From NCBI RefSeq assembly GCF_025061645.1, contig NZ_JANYMP010000002.1, positions 498,494-562,493 on the forward strand: DNA of 64,000 bases, read 5' to 3'. The translations under genes were made by a program, and so were the position numbers. Below are positions 31,688-40,433 of this stretch, one piece after another; position 1 is the stretch's first letter; every line of letters begins with the position of its first letter. Source of the DNA: Umezawaea endophytica. Lineage in GTDB: Bacteria; Actinomycetota; Actinomycetes; Mycobacteriales; Pseudonocardiaceae. Under the pieces are notes generated by a model. The model saw nothing but the letters and a program-made list of their open reading frames with translations. It searched no databases and was not told the origin of the DNA.

Positions 31688-32767
31688 GTGTCGAGGCTTC
31701 GCATCATCGCCGCGTTCGCCGCGGTGGCCTGCGCGACCGCGCTGGCGGTCGTCCTGCCGACCTCGGCGACGGCCACCAGCAGCGTCAGCGCGGCCGCCTG
31801 CGACTACCCGAGCTGGGTGGCCGGTCGGAACTACGTCACGGGCAACATCGTGAAGTACACCGACGGCAAGTTCTACATCGCCGAGCACGACAACCCCGGC
31901 TACGACCCGATCATCAGCACGTGGTTCTGGGACCCGTTCGCCTGCGACGGCGGCGGGAACACGCCCACCTGCGACTACCCGAACTGGGTGGCCGGTCGGA
32001 ACTACGTCACGGGCAACATCGTGAAGTACACCGACGGCAAGTACTACATCGCCGAGCACGACAACCCCGGCTACGACCCGATCATCAGCACCTGGTTCTG
32101 GGACCCGTTCACCTGCGGTGGTGGCACGACGCCTCCGCCGATCCCCGGTGGCTTCGTGGTCTCGGAAGCGCAGTTCAACCAGATGTTCCCCGGTCGGAAC
32201 TCCTTCTACACCTACAGCGGTCTGACGGCGGCGCTCAGCGCCTACCCGGCGTTCGCGAACAGCGGCAGCGACACGGTCAAGAAGCAGGAAGCGGCCGCGT
32301 TCCTGGCGAACGTGAACCACGAGACCGGCGGTCTGGTCCACATCGTGGAGCAGAACCAGGCGAACTACCCTCACTACTGCGACACCAGCCAGTCCTACGG
32401 CTGCCCCGCTGGTCAGGCCGCGTACTACGGTCGCGGGCCGATCCAGTTGAGCTGGAACTTCAACTACAAGGCCGCGGGCGACGCCCTCGGCATCAACCTG
32501 CTCGGTGACCCGTGGCAGGTCGAGCGGAACGCGTCGGTCGCCTGGAAGACCGGCCTCTGGTACTGGAACACGCAGTCCGGCCCCGGCACCATGACCCCGC
32601 ACAACGCGATGGTCAACGGCGCCGGGTTCGGCGAGACGATCCGCAGCATCAACGGCAGCCTGGAGTGCGGCGGGCGCAACCCCGCCCAGGTCCAGAGCCG
32701 CGTGGACGCGTACAACCGGTTCGTCGGGATCCTCGGCACCAGTGCGGGCAACAACCTGTACTGCTAG
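31688..32767 (+). CDS. Secreted GH19 chitinase with two chitin-binding modules
   Basis: 359 residues; GTG 31688 is preceded by GAGGGAG. A signal peptide (1-37) is followed by two near-identical CBM5/12-type modules (38-86 and 95-143; DYPSWVAGRNYVTGNIVKYT) and a Gly/Thr/Pro linker, then the GH19 catalytic domain (about 156-359). Glu212 in NVNHETGGL is the general acid and YYGRGPIQLSWNFNY the family signature. It hydrolyses chitin outside the cell by inversion. Likely controlled by DasR through the upstream sites, so induced by N-acetylglucosamine release. Confidence 0.95.
   Translation: MSRLRIIAAFAAVACATALAVVLPTSATATSSVSAAACDYPSWVAGRNYVTGNIVKYTDGKFYIAEHDNPGYDPIISTWFWDPFACDGGGNTPTCDYPNWVAGRNYVTGNIVKYTDGKYYIAEHDNPGYDPIISTWFWDPFTCGGGTTPPPIPGGFVVSEAQFNQMFPGRNSFYTYSGLTAALSAYPAFANSGSDTVKKQEAAAFLANVNHETGGLVHIVEQNQANYPHYCDTSQSYGCPAGQAAYYGRGPIQLSWNFNYKAAGDALGINLLGDPWQVERNASVAWKTGLWYWNTQSGPGTMTPHNAMVNGAGFGETIRSINGSLECGGRNPAQVQSRVDAYNRFVGILGTSAGNNLYC
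31799..32116 (+). repeat. Tandem duplication of chitin-binding module DNA
   Basis: Two 147-base blocks (31799-31945 and 31970-32116) are nearly identical at DNA level, including third codon positions, with few differences such as AGC/AAC and TTC/TAC. This indicates a recent duplication or gene conversion inside the chitinase gene. Confidence 0.9.
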
Positions 32768-32782
32768 TCAGGGCAACGCGTG

Positions 32783-32816
32783 AACGGGGTGCGGCCTTCC
32801 GGGGCCGCACCCCGTT
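32783..32816 (+). terminator. Terminator after chitinase
   Basis: AACGGGGTGCGGCC and GGCCGCACCCCGTT form a 14-bp perfect stem with a 6-base loop, 15 bases after the stop. The T tract is short. The hairpin could also end the convergent minus-strand STAS gene. Confidence 0.8.
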
Positions 32817-32838
32817 CTGCTGTCCGGGCACCGCGCCG

Positions 32839-33582
32839 TCAGTTGGCCACGGCGGGCTGATCCGTGGGGATGTCCAGCACGGTCCAGAGGACCATCCGGT
32901 CGGAGCTGACCCTGGTCTCGCCCATGCGGAAGTCGCAGATCGCGATGGACGCGATGTTGTGCCGCAGCGTCAGCCGTTCGCTGGTCGCGAGGCGGGCGGA
33001 GGTGCGGACGCCGATCGACAGCTCCCGGTCCCGGCGGCGCAGCACCAGCGAGACGGAGGCGTCGTCGTCCGTGTGCGTGACCATCTCGCCCGCGACCTGC
33101 GGCGCGATCTCCAGCAGCGACGACACGCCCCAGCGGCGACACGCCCGTTCGGTGATCTCCTCGGCGACGTGCGGCCTGCACCGGCAGCCGGGCAGCGGCT
33201 CGGTGACCTGGTCGCCGTGCCGCAGCGCCGCCACGGCCGCCAGCGCGGCGTCGGTCGTGCGGAACCTCGGCATGTGGCGGGGCAGCCCCTTGGCGTCGAG
33301 CAGCGCCGCGACCTCGGGGTTGTCGACGACCATCATCAGCGGGGTGCCGGGCCAGCGGGCCGCGGACGTCCACACGATGTCGAACGCCACCAGCAGCACG
33401 GGACAGCGGACCACGAGGTCGTCCAGTTCCACGACGACGCCGAGCGGCTCCCGGCCCGCGTGGTCGAGCAACTCGTCCTGGACGCGCAGGTAGGTCGACC
33501 AGTCGAGCCTGCCCGCCACCGTCACCACCAGCACCCCGTCGCGGTGCCGGGTGGTGATGCGCAACTCGTCTTCCACTGCCAT
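32839..33582 (-). CDS. STAS-domain protein with degenerate HATPase-like C-terminus
   Basis: 247 residues from ATG 33582. A STAS domain (about 5-105; LRITTRHRDGVLVVTVAGRL, VVVELDDLVVRCPVLLV) is joined to a region that resembles an RsbW-type kinase (EIAPQVAGEMVTHTDDDASV), but the N-box Asn is His and no G-box is seen, so kinase activity is unlikely. The conserved phospho-acceptor Ser of STAS antagonists is not evident either. Role probably in partner-switching control of a sigma factor as a non-catalytic module. Very long antisense extensions of this frame over the next gene are not coding. Confidence 0.78.
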   Translation of the reverse strand: MAVEDELRITTRHRDGVLVVTVAGRLDWSTYLRVQDELLDHAGREPLGVVVELDDLVVRCPVLLVAFDIVWTSAARWPGTPLMMVVDNPEVAALLDAKGLPRHMPRFRTTDAALAAVAALRHGDQVTEPLPGCRCRPHVAEEITERACRRWGVSSLLEIAPQVAGEMVTHTDDDASVSLVLRRRDRELSIGVRTSARLATSERLTLRHNIASIAICDFRMGETRVSSDRMVLWTVLDIPTDQPAVAN

Positions 33583-33696
33583 CAGACCAGGGTCCGACGT
33601 GCCCGTGTCCCCCGTCCAGGGGGTAATTACCCGTGTTGTCCAGCCCCACCGGAACACCGGATTGACCGGTTGTCGGCCCGACCATATGGTGCCGGC

Positions 33697-35991
33697 GTGG
33701 GAGCTTCCGTCTCGTCCGGCCACGTCGGCACCCTCCCCGCCAGCACCACGGGTCTCACCGGTCGAAAGCAGGACTCGGCCGAGGTCAAGCGGCTGCTGGC
33801 GAAGGCGAGGCTGGTCACCCTGACCGGCGTCGCCGGGGTGGGCAAGACGAGGCTCTCCCTGCGCGTCGCCGCGGACCTGCGCCGGGCCTTCGCCGACGGC
33901 GTGTGGTTCGTCGAGCTCGCCCACATCGTCGACGCGGACCTGCTCGCGCACACGGTCGTCGAGGCGCTGGGAGCCCGCGACGGCACCGGCCGGGACCAAA
34001 CCGCCGTGCTCGTCGCGCACCTGCGGGACCGGCAGGCGCTGCTCGTCCTCGACGGGTGCGAACACCTCCTGGACGCCGTCGCCGACCTCGCGGGCACGCT
34101 GCTGCGCGCGGCTCCCGGCCTCCGCCTGCTCGTGACGAGCCGGGAGCGGCTCGACGTCGAGGGCGAGCACCTGTGGCGGGTGGCGCCGCTGGCGCTGCCC
34201 GACCCCCAGCGCCCCGAGCGGGGGACGCGGTACGCGGCGCTCGACCTGTTCGCCGACCGCGCCGCCGCCGTGGTCCCCGACTTCGCGCTGACCCCCGACA
34301 ACGAGCTGCTGGTCGCGGAGATCTGCCACCTGCTCGGCGGCATCCCGCTGGCCATCGAACTGGCCGCCGTCCTGCTGCGGCTGCTGCCGCTGGAGCACCT
34401 GCGCGACGGGCTGCACGACACCTACCGCGTGCTCGCCGCGGGCAGGCGCGGCGGGCTGCCGCGGCACCAGACGCTGAGCGCCGCCGTTGAGTGGAGCTAC
34501 GCCCTGTGCACCGAGCAGGAGCAGAGCCTGTGGCGGCGGGTGTCGGTGTTCTCCGGGAGCTTCGGCCTCGAAGCCGCCGAGGACGTGTGCGACGGCGACC
34601 TCGAGGTGCTCGGCGCGCTCGCCGACAAGTCCGTGCTGATCGTCGAGCAGGGCGTCGACGGGGTGCGGTTCCGGCTGCTGGAGCCGCTCCGCCAGTTCGG
34701 CCGCGACCGGCTGCGGGCCGTCGACGAGGAGGAGTCGTTGCGGCGCAAGCACCGCGACCACTTCGTCGCGCTCGCCGAACGCGGTGAGCGCGAGTGGTTC
34801 GGCCCCGACCAGCCCGACGTGCAGGACCGCACCCGCCTGGACCACGCCAACCTGCGCGTCGCGCTGGACCACTGCCTCGGCTCGCCGGAGGAGCACCTGG
34901 CCGGGCTGCACCTCGTCGGCACGCTGTGGTTCTACTGGGCGGGGTGCGGCGCGCTCGGCGAGGGCCGGAGGTGGGTCGACCGGGTGCTGGCGCTCGACAC
35001 CGGACCCGGCCGCCGCCGCGCGAAGGTGCTGTGGGTGGGCGGGTACCTCGCGACCTTGCAGGGCGACCTCGACGCGGCGGTGTCGATGCTGGAGGAGTGC
35101 CGGGAGTACGCGGAGGAGGCCGGTGACGAGTCCGCGCTCGCGTACTCGACCCACCGGTTGGCGTGCACGATGTTGGTCGGCGACGACCTCGACCGCGCGG
35201 CCGGGCTGTTCGAGGAGGCGTTGGCCAGCTACCGGAGGCTGGGGCTGTTCGACAGCAACGTGCTGCTGGCGCGGGTCGAACTCGGCATCGTGGCGGTGTT
35301 CCGCGCCGACTTCGAGCTGGCGGCCTCGCTGTGCGAGGAGGCGCGGGACCTGGGGGAGCGGTACGGCGAGCAGTGGGCCACCGCGTACGCGACGTGGGTG
35401 CTGGCCATGTGCGCGTTCGTCCGGGGCGACTGGGACCGGTCGGAGGCGTTGGCGCGCGAGTGCCTGCGGGTGAAGCGGACGTTCGACGACCTGCTCGGGA
35501 TGGTGCTGGCGATCGAGGTGCTGGCCTGGAGCGCCGCCGGGCGCGGTGCGGCCGAGCGGGCGGCGACCCTGCTCGGGGCCGCGCACCGGATCTGGCAGTC
35601 CGTGGGGTACCCGATGTTCGGGTCGCGGCACTTCGGCGCGCCGCACGGGGACTGCGAGCGGGCGGCCATCGACGTGCTGGGCGACCGGGCGTTCGGGCGG
35701 GCGCTGCGGCGGGGGATGGCGTTCGGGCTCGCGGAGGCGGTGCGGTTCGCGTTGGAGGAGCCCGTCCTCGCGGTGGTGGAGGAAGCGCCGACGCCGTTGA
35801 CGCGGCGCGAGCAGGAGGTCGCCGACCTGGTGGCGGGCGGGCTGTCGAACAAGGACATCGCGGTGCGGCTGGTGATCGCTCGACGGACCGCGGAGGGCCA
35901 CGTCGAGCGGATCCTCCAGAAGTTGGGGTTCAGCTCCCGCACGCAGATCGCTAACTGGATCGCTGAGCGGGCTCGGGTGGCTGGAGGCTAG
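33697..35991 (+). CDS. Large ATPase-LuxR transcriptional regulator
   Basis: 764 residues from GTG. NB-ARC-like ATPase with Walker A GVAGVGKT (44-51), ALLVLDGCEHLLDAVADLAG as Walker B, and LLVTSRERL as sensor; then tetratricopeptide-like helices (about 400-680) and a LuxR-type HTH at the end (LTRREQEVADLVAGGLSNKD). TATGGT ends exactly 6 bases before GTG, so the message is probably leaderless. Such regulators often act on secondary metabolism, but the target here is not shown. Its 3' end overlaps the convergent DUF2306 gene by 41 bases. Confidence 0.9.
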   Translation: MGASVSSGHVGTLPASTTGLTGRKQDSAEVKRLLAKARLVTLTGVAGVGKTRLSLRVAADLRRAFADGVWFVELAHIVDADLLAHTVVEALGARDGTGRDQTAVLVAHLRDRQALLVLDGCEHLLDAVADLAGTLLRAAPGLRLLVTSRERLDVEGEHLWRVAPLALPDPQRPERGTRYAALDLFADRAAAVVPDFALTPDNELLVAEICHLLGGIPLAIELAAVLLRLLPLEHLRDGLHDTYRVLAAGRRGGLPRHQTLSAAVEWSYALCTEQEQSLWRRVSVFSGSFGLEAAEDVCDGDLEVLGALADKSVLIVEQGVDGVRFRLLEPLRQFGRDRLRAVDEEESLRRKHRDHFVALAERGEREWFGPDQPDVQDRTRLDHANLRVALDHCLGSPEEHLAGLHLVGTLWFYWAGCGALGEGRRWVDRVLALDTGPGRRRAKVLWVGGYLATLQGDLDAAVSMLEECREYAEEAGDESALAYSTHRLACTMLVGDDLDRAAGLFEEALASYRRLGLFDSNVLLARVELGIVAVFRADFELAASLCEEARDLGERYGEQWATAYATWVLAMCAFVRGDWDRSEALARECLRVKRTFDDLLGMVLAIEVLAWSAAGRGAAERAATLLGAAHRIWQSVGYPMFGSRHFGAPHGDCERAAIDVLGDRAFGRALRRGMAFGLAEAVRFALEEPVLAVVEEAPTPLTRREQEVADLVAGGLSNKDIAVRLVIARRTAEGHVERILQKLGFSSRTQIANWIAERARVAGG

Positions 35992-36688
35992 GCGTCCCGC
36001 TGGTCCGGTCGTCGCGCCTCGGGGCGGCGGTCGGGCGGCGCCTGCTCGTGCGTTCGATCCACCACTCGGCCAGGAGCAGGTTGACCACCCAGCTCAGCCA
36101 CACGGTCGCGGTGAACGCGGGCATCATCAGCGCTTCCGCCTCGGCGTCCGTCGAGGTGATCAGCGGGACGACCACGGCGATCATCAGCACGCCCCACAGG
36201 CGGTTGACCACGATCGACATGCCCAGCGCGAAACTGCGGATCATCCACCTGCGGTGCTCCTGGAAGCGCCGCTGCCTGGCCATCCGGAAACCCGCGACGG
36301 TCGTCGCGAACCAGACCGTCGACAGCAGCAGGTTGCCCGCGGAGCCGACGAAACCGGTGTGGCCGTAGATGGAGACCGGGATGGCCAGGACGGCGGCGGG
36401 CAGGGCCGTGGAGACGTAGGCGCGGCCGAGCAGGCGGTGGATCGACGGGTACCTGGAGCGGAACCAGGGCCAGACCTGGAAGCAGCTCGCCAGCAGGGCG
36501 ACCGAGCCCAGGAAGATGTGCAGCACCAGTGCCGGGTAGTGCAGCGGCGCGTTCTCCCGGATGGGCAGCAGGGACCGCGTCGGGTCAAGGGTCAGGTAGC
36601 GCGGGACGGAGAAGGCCAGGAAGGCCACGGTCACGAACAGCAGTGGCGCGATCCACGGACGGCGCCAGAAGGCCACGGTGGTGCTCAT
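35951..36688 (-). CDS. DUF2306 membrane protein
   Basis: 245 residues; GGGGGAA precedes ATG 36688. Five to seven membrane helices; HIFLGSVALLASCFQVWPWF, SIHRLLGRAYV and FQEHRRWMIRSFALGMSIVV are the DUF2306 hallmarks, with conserved His residues that may bind haem or metal. Function unknown. Divergent from the 878-residue regulator. Confidence 0.85.
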   Translation of the reverse strand: MSTTVAFWRRPWIAPLLFVTVAFLAFSVPRYLTLDPTRSLLPIRENAPLHYPALVLHIFLGSVALLASCFQVWPWFRSRYPSIHRLLGRAYVSTALPAAVLAIPVSIYGHTGFVGSAGNLLLSTVWFATTVAGFRMARQRRFQEHRRWMIRSFALGMSIVVNRLWGVLMIAVVVPLITSTDAEAEALMMPAFTATVWLSWVVNLLLAEWWIERTSRRRPTAAPRRDDRTSGTPSLQPPEPAQRSS

Positions 36689-36750
36689 TTCGATTCCCCC
36701 TCGGTGTGCGGTCAGCCTCCCCGGCCGAGCGGCCCCGGCGCTTCGGTCAA

Positions 36751-36774
36751 ACCGACTGAGGTCGGTACTAGAGT
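36751..36774 (+). promoter_or_regulatory. Inverted repeat and -10 of LAL regulator gene
   Basis: ACCGAC-TGAG-GTCGGT (36751-36766) overlaps the promoter; TAGAGT (36769-36774) ends 6 bases before GTG 36781. Possible autoregulatory operator, also facing the divergent DUF2306 gene. Confidence 0.6.
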
Positions 36775-36780
36775 CGTCGG

Positions 36781-39417
36781 GTGATCCACGGGCGTCAGGC
36801 CGAGCAGGACGTCGTCGCCGCGCTGCTGGCGGGCGCGGCGGAGGGGCGCGGCGGGGTGCTGGTGCTGCGCGGTGAGGCGGGGATCGGGAAGAGCACGCTG
36901 CTGCGCCACGCGGTCGCGGGCGCGCCCGGCGCGCTGGTGCTGAGCTGCGCGGGCGTGGAGTCGGAGGTCGCACAGGCGTTCAGCGGGCTGCACCAGTTGG
37001 TGCGGCCGGTCCTGCGGCACGTCGACGGGCTGCCCCCGGCGCAGGCCGACGCGCTGCGCGGGGCGTTGGGGATCGCGGACGGGGGCGCGTCCGAGTTCGT
37101 CGTGTCGGCCGCGCTGGTGGCCCTGATCGCCGCCGTGGCCGCCGAGGGGCCGCTGCTGCTGGTCGTGGACGACCTCCAGTGGCTCGACCGGGCGTCCGCC
37201 GGTGCGCTGCTGTTCGCGTGCCGACGCCTCGTCGACGAGCCCGTCGCGGTGCTGCTCGCGGTCCGCGATTCCACTGTGGACACATCGGACCTGCCCCAGG
37301 TGGTGTTGGAGGGGCTGGCGAAGCCCGACGCGGCCCGGCTGCTGGAGGACCGCGGGCAGGAGTGGCCGGGTGACGCCGTGCTCTCCGCGACCGGCGGGAA
37401 CCCGTTGGCGCTGGTGGAACTCGCGGAGCACGACGACCTGGGCCCGGTGGTCGCGGACTTCGCGCTGACGGGGACCGTCCCGGTGGGAACGCGGGTGCGC
37501 AAGGCGTTCCTGCGGCGGGTGCTGGCGCTGCCGCCGTCGGCGCGGTCGCTGCTGCTGGTCGCGGCGGCCGAGGACACCGGGCGGTTGGACACGGTGCTGG
37601 GCGCCGCGCGGCGCCTCGGCGTGGCCGACGACGCGCTCGGCGCCGCGGAGGAGTCCGGGTTGCTCACCGTGGTGGGGACGGAGTTGCGGTTCCGCCACCC
37701 GCTGGTGCGGTCGGCCGTGTACGCCGACGCGACGTTCCACCGCCGTCGGGCCGCGCACCTGGCCATCGCGGACCAGCTCGGGTCGAGCACGGACCGGGCC
37801 ACCTGGCACCGGGCCGTCGCCGCGACCGGGCCGGACGAGCGGCTGGCCGAGGCGGTGGAACGCGGTGCGGACGAGGCTCGCCGCCGGGGCGGGGAAGCCG
37901 CCGCGGTGGCGGTGCTGCGCCGGGCGGCGCGGTTGAGCGAGACGGTGGACGGGCGGCGGCGCAGGCTGGTGACGGCGGCGTTCGTCGCGCTGGACTCGGG
38001 TCAGCCGGACGTCGCGAGGGCGCTGGTCGGCGAGGTGATGGTGGACCGCGTTCCCGCGGTCACGCTGGCGCAGCTCAACGGCACCGTCGAGCTGTACAGC
38101 GGCGACCCGGCGGTGGCCTTCGGGCACCTGATGAGGTGCGGCGAGCTGCTGGCCGACGACGACCCGGAGGAAGCGGCGTGGACGTTCACGCTGGCCTCGT
38201 CCGGCGCCTTCCTCGCGAGCGACATGATCGGCGCGCGGACGGCCACCGAGCGGATCCTCGACCTCGACTGCTCACCCGCCACGCTCCGGGCGGCACGGGC
38301 GCTCCTGGACGGCGTGATCACGTCGCAGGAGCTGTGGGAGCTGCCGGGTGACCTGGCCGAGCACCAGCCGGACGGTGGTGAGCGCACGTGGATGTGGGCC
38401 ACGGTCATCGCCTGGCTCGGCTCCGACCAGCGTGAGGCCCGCAAGCTCGCCGAGGCCGCGGGGGCCAGGCTGCGGGCCGTGGCCGCGACCGGCGCGATCT
38501 CGGAACTGCTGTACTACCAGGCCGACATCGCCTACCGGCTCGGGTTGTGGCCCGAAGGGGTCGCGCACGCCGAGGAGGGCGTCCGGTTCTCCCACGAGGC
38601 AGGGCAGCGCGGGTGGACCGCGAACCTGCTCGCCGTGCTGGCCCGGTTCGCCGCCGCGCGCGGTGACGCCGTGGCGTGCAAGGAGTACGCCGAACGCGCG
38701 CTCGCCATCGCGGTGCCGCTGCGGCAGCACGCTGCGGCGGGGATGGTGCGGGCGGCGCTCGGCCTGCTCGCGCTGGGGGACGGCGACGACGCCGGGGCGT
38801 TCGCCCTGCTGGCCGAACTGGACGTCCAGCCGCTGATGACGGTCGGCGCGCTGACCGACGTCGTCGAGGCCGCGGTGCGCGTCGGCGAGCGCGACCTGGC
38901 GCTGCGGCACGTGGAGTGGTTCGAGAAGTGGGCCGGTGACCGGGTGTGGACGCGGGAACGGCTGCACCAGTGCCACGCGCTGCTCTCCGACGACCCGGAA
39001 CCGCACCACCTGGGGGCACTGTCCACAGAGGATGGCCGCGACCGGCCGTTCGTCCGCGCCAGAACACACCTGCTGTACGGGGAATGGCTGCGGCGCGAGC
39101 GGCGCGGGGTCGACGCGCGGGTCCACCTGCGGGCCGCGGCCGAGCTGTACGGCGGCCTCGGCGCCACCGCGTGGACCCGGCGGGCGGAGGGTGAACTGCG
39201 CGCGGCGGGTGGATCGTTCCAGCGCGACGCCGGAACGCTTACCCCTCAGGAGTTGCAGGTCGCCCAGCTCGCCGCCGTCGGCTACAGCAACCGCGAGATC
39301 GGGGAGCGCCTGCACCTGAGCCCGCGCACCGTCGGCTCGCACCTCTACCGCGTGTTCCCGAAGCTCGGCGTGACCTCCCGCGGCCAGTTGCGGAACCTCG
39401 ACCTCGACGCTCAGTGA
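36781..39417 (+). CDS. LAL-type LuxR transcriptional regulator
   Basis: 878 residues, the size of LAL (large ATP-binding LuxR) regulators. MIHGRQAEQDVVAALL, Walker A GEAGIGKST (31-39), Walker B LLLVVDDLQWLDRASAG, a long helical repeat middle and a C-terminal HTH (LTPQELQVAQLAAVGYSNRE, GERLHLSPRTVGSHLYRVF). LAL proteins are often pathway-specific activators of polyketide clusters; the PKS lies 4 kb downstream on the other strand, so control of it is plausible but not shown. Confidence 0.92.
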   Translation: MIHGRQAEQDVVAALLAGAAEGRGGVLVLRGEAGIGKSTLLRHAVAGAPGALVLSCAGVESEVAQAFSGLHQLVRPVLRHVDGLPPAQADALRGALGIADGGASEFVVSAALVALIAAVAAEGPLLLVVDDLQWLDRASAGALLFACRRLVDEPVAVLLAVRDSTVDTSDLPQVVLEGLAKPDAARLLEDRGQEWPGDAVLSATGGNPLALVELAEHDDLGPVVADFALTGTVPVGTRVRKAFLRRVLALPPSARSLLLVAAAEDTGRLDTVLGAARRLGVADDALGAAEESGLLTVVGTELRFRHPLVRSAVYADATFHRRRAAHLAIADQLGSSTDRATWHRAVAATGPDERLAEAVERGADEARRRGGEAAAVAVLRRAARLSETVDGRRRRLVTAAFVALDSGQPDVARALVGEVMVDRVPAVTLAQLNGTVELYSGDPAVAFGHLMRCGELLADDDPEEAAWTFTLASSGAFLASDMIGARTATERILDLDCSPATLRAARALLDGVITSQELWELPGDLAEHQPDGGERTWMWATVIAWLGSDQREARKLAEAAGARLRAVAATGAISELLYYQADIAYRLGLWPEGVAHAEEGVRFSHEAGQRGWTANLLAVLARFAAARGDAVACKEYAERALAIAVPLRQHAAAGMVRAALGLLALGDGDDAGAFALLAELDVQPLMTVGALTDVVEAAVRVGERDLALRHVEWFEKWAGDRVWTRERLHQCHALLSDDPEPHHLGALSTEDGRDRPFVRARTHLLYGEWLRRERRGVDARVHLRAAAELYGGLGATAWTRRAEGELRAAGGSFQRDAGTLTPQELQVAQLAAVGYSNREIGERLHLSPRTVGSHLYRVFPKLGVTSRGQLRNLDLDAQ

Positions 39418-39588
39418 CGGGCGTTCGGGTCTTCTTCAGGTATCGATCCGACCAGATGTATCCCCAACGCAACCTGGACGGCGTAGTCTCGGTGGGTACC
39501 GACCTGCGCCTTTACCGGTGCGGGGCGGGCGCCAAACCGGAATCGCGTCATCCCCCGCGGCGATTCCGGAACCGGATGAGGAGCACCT

Positions 39589-39786
39589 TTGATCACGGAA
39601 CGACGAATCGGACCTGTGCGTGAGCGCGACCGGTTGGCCGAGGCACGCGCCGACGAGAAGATCCAGACGGTGATCCAGAACGGCAAGGCCGCCCGCACGG
39701 TGGCCGATCACGCCGACAACGCCGACGACTGCCAGCGCCTGCTGGAGATGCTCGGGTTGGAAGCCATGGAAGGCAAGCGTTCTTAG
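39589..39786 (+). CDS. Small conserved hypothetical protein, 65 aa
   Basis: TTG 39589 follows GAGGAG with a suitable gap; GTG 39616 is an alternative. Charged helical protein (RDRLAEARADEKIQTVIQNG, ADHADNADDCQRLLEMLGLE). No domain recognised. The 171 bases before it hold no convincing gene. Confidence 0.6.
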   Translation: MITERRIGPVRERDRLAEARADEKIQTVIQNGKAARTVADHADNADDCQRLLEMLGLEAMEGKRS

Positions 39787-39830
39787 CTGGTGAGAGACCT
39801 GACGGGGCCTGATCCTCGAAACGGGCCCCG

Positions 39831-40433
39831 TCAGATCCAGCCTTCCTCCCACGCCAGGCGTGCCGCTTCGTGCCTGGTGCTCACGTTGAGCTTGGTCATG
39901 GCCGAGGACAGGTAGTTCCGCACCGTTCCGGCGGCCAGGTTCGACTCGCGTGCGATGCCCGCCACCGGGCCGCCGCGCAGCGCGTGGCGCAGCACTTCGA
40001 GTTCGCGCGCCGTGAGCGGGCAAGCACCCTCGGTCAACGCGGCCGCCGCGATGTCCGAGTCCACGTACCGGCTGCCCGCCCGCACGTCCCGCAGGATCGA
40101 CGCCAGTCGGGACGCCGGTGTGGTCTTCGGCACGAATCCACGCACCCCCGCGGCCAGCGCGCGCTTCAACACGCCCGGCCGGGCGTGCCGGGTGACGAGG
40201 ACGACCACGAGGTCCGGCACGTCCCGAACGGCCTCCGCCGCACGCACCCCGTCACGGCCCGGCATCTCCAGGTCGAACACCGCGATGTCCGGTCGGTGCT
40301 CGCGCACGGCCCGCACCGCCGCGTCGCCGTCGCTGACCTCCGCGACGACCGTGATGTCGTCCTCCAGTTCCAGCAACGCCGCCAGCGCGCCGCGGATCAG
40401 GTCCTCGTCGTCGGCCAGCACCACGCGGATCAC
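39831..40433 (-). CDS. NarL/FixJ-family response regulator
   Basis: 200 residues. Receiver with VLADDEDLIRGAL, phospho-acceptor Asp54 in VFDLEMPGRDG and Lys in FVPKTTPAS; LuxR HTH from LTARELEVL. Overlaps the kinase stop by 4 bases. Same architecture as the regulator at 5173, but with a divergent rather than co-directional ABC exporter. Confidence 0.94.
   Translation of the reverse strand: MIRVVLADDEDLIRGALAALLELEDDITVVAEVSDGDAAVRAVREHRPDIAVFDLEMPGRDGVRAAEAVRDVPDLVVVLVTRHARPGVLKRALAAGVRGFVPKTTPASRLASILRDVRAGSRYVDSDIAAAALTEGACPLTARELEVLRHALRGGPVAGIARESNLAAGTVRNYLSSAMTKLNVSTRHEAARLAWEEGWI

Noticed and set aside
32839-35901. 1020-residue minus-strand frame opposite the LuxR regulator
   Set aside because: Only the STAS-containing 247 codons at its 3' end are a gene; upstream part is antisense noise.
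39414-39620. 69-residue plus-strand frame after the LAL gene
   Set aside because: No ribosome site, overlaps the start of the better supported 65-residue gene, no domain character.
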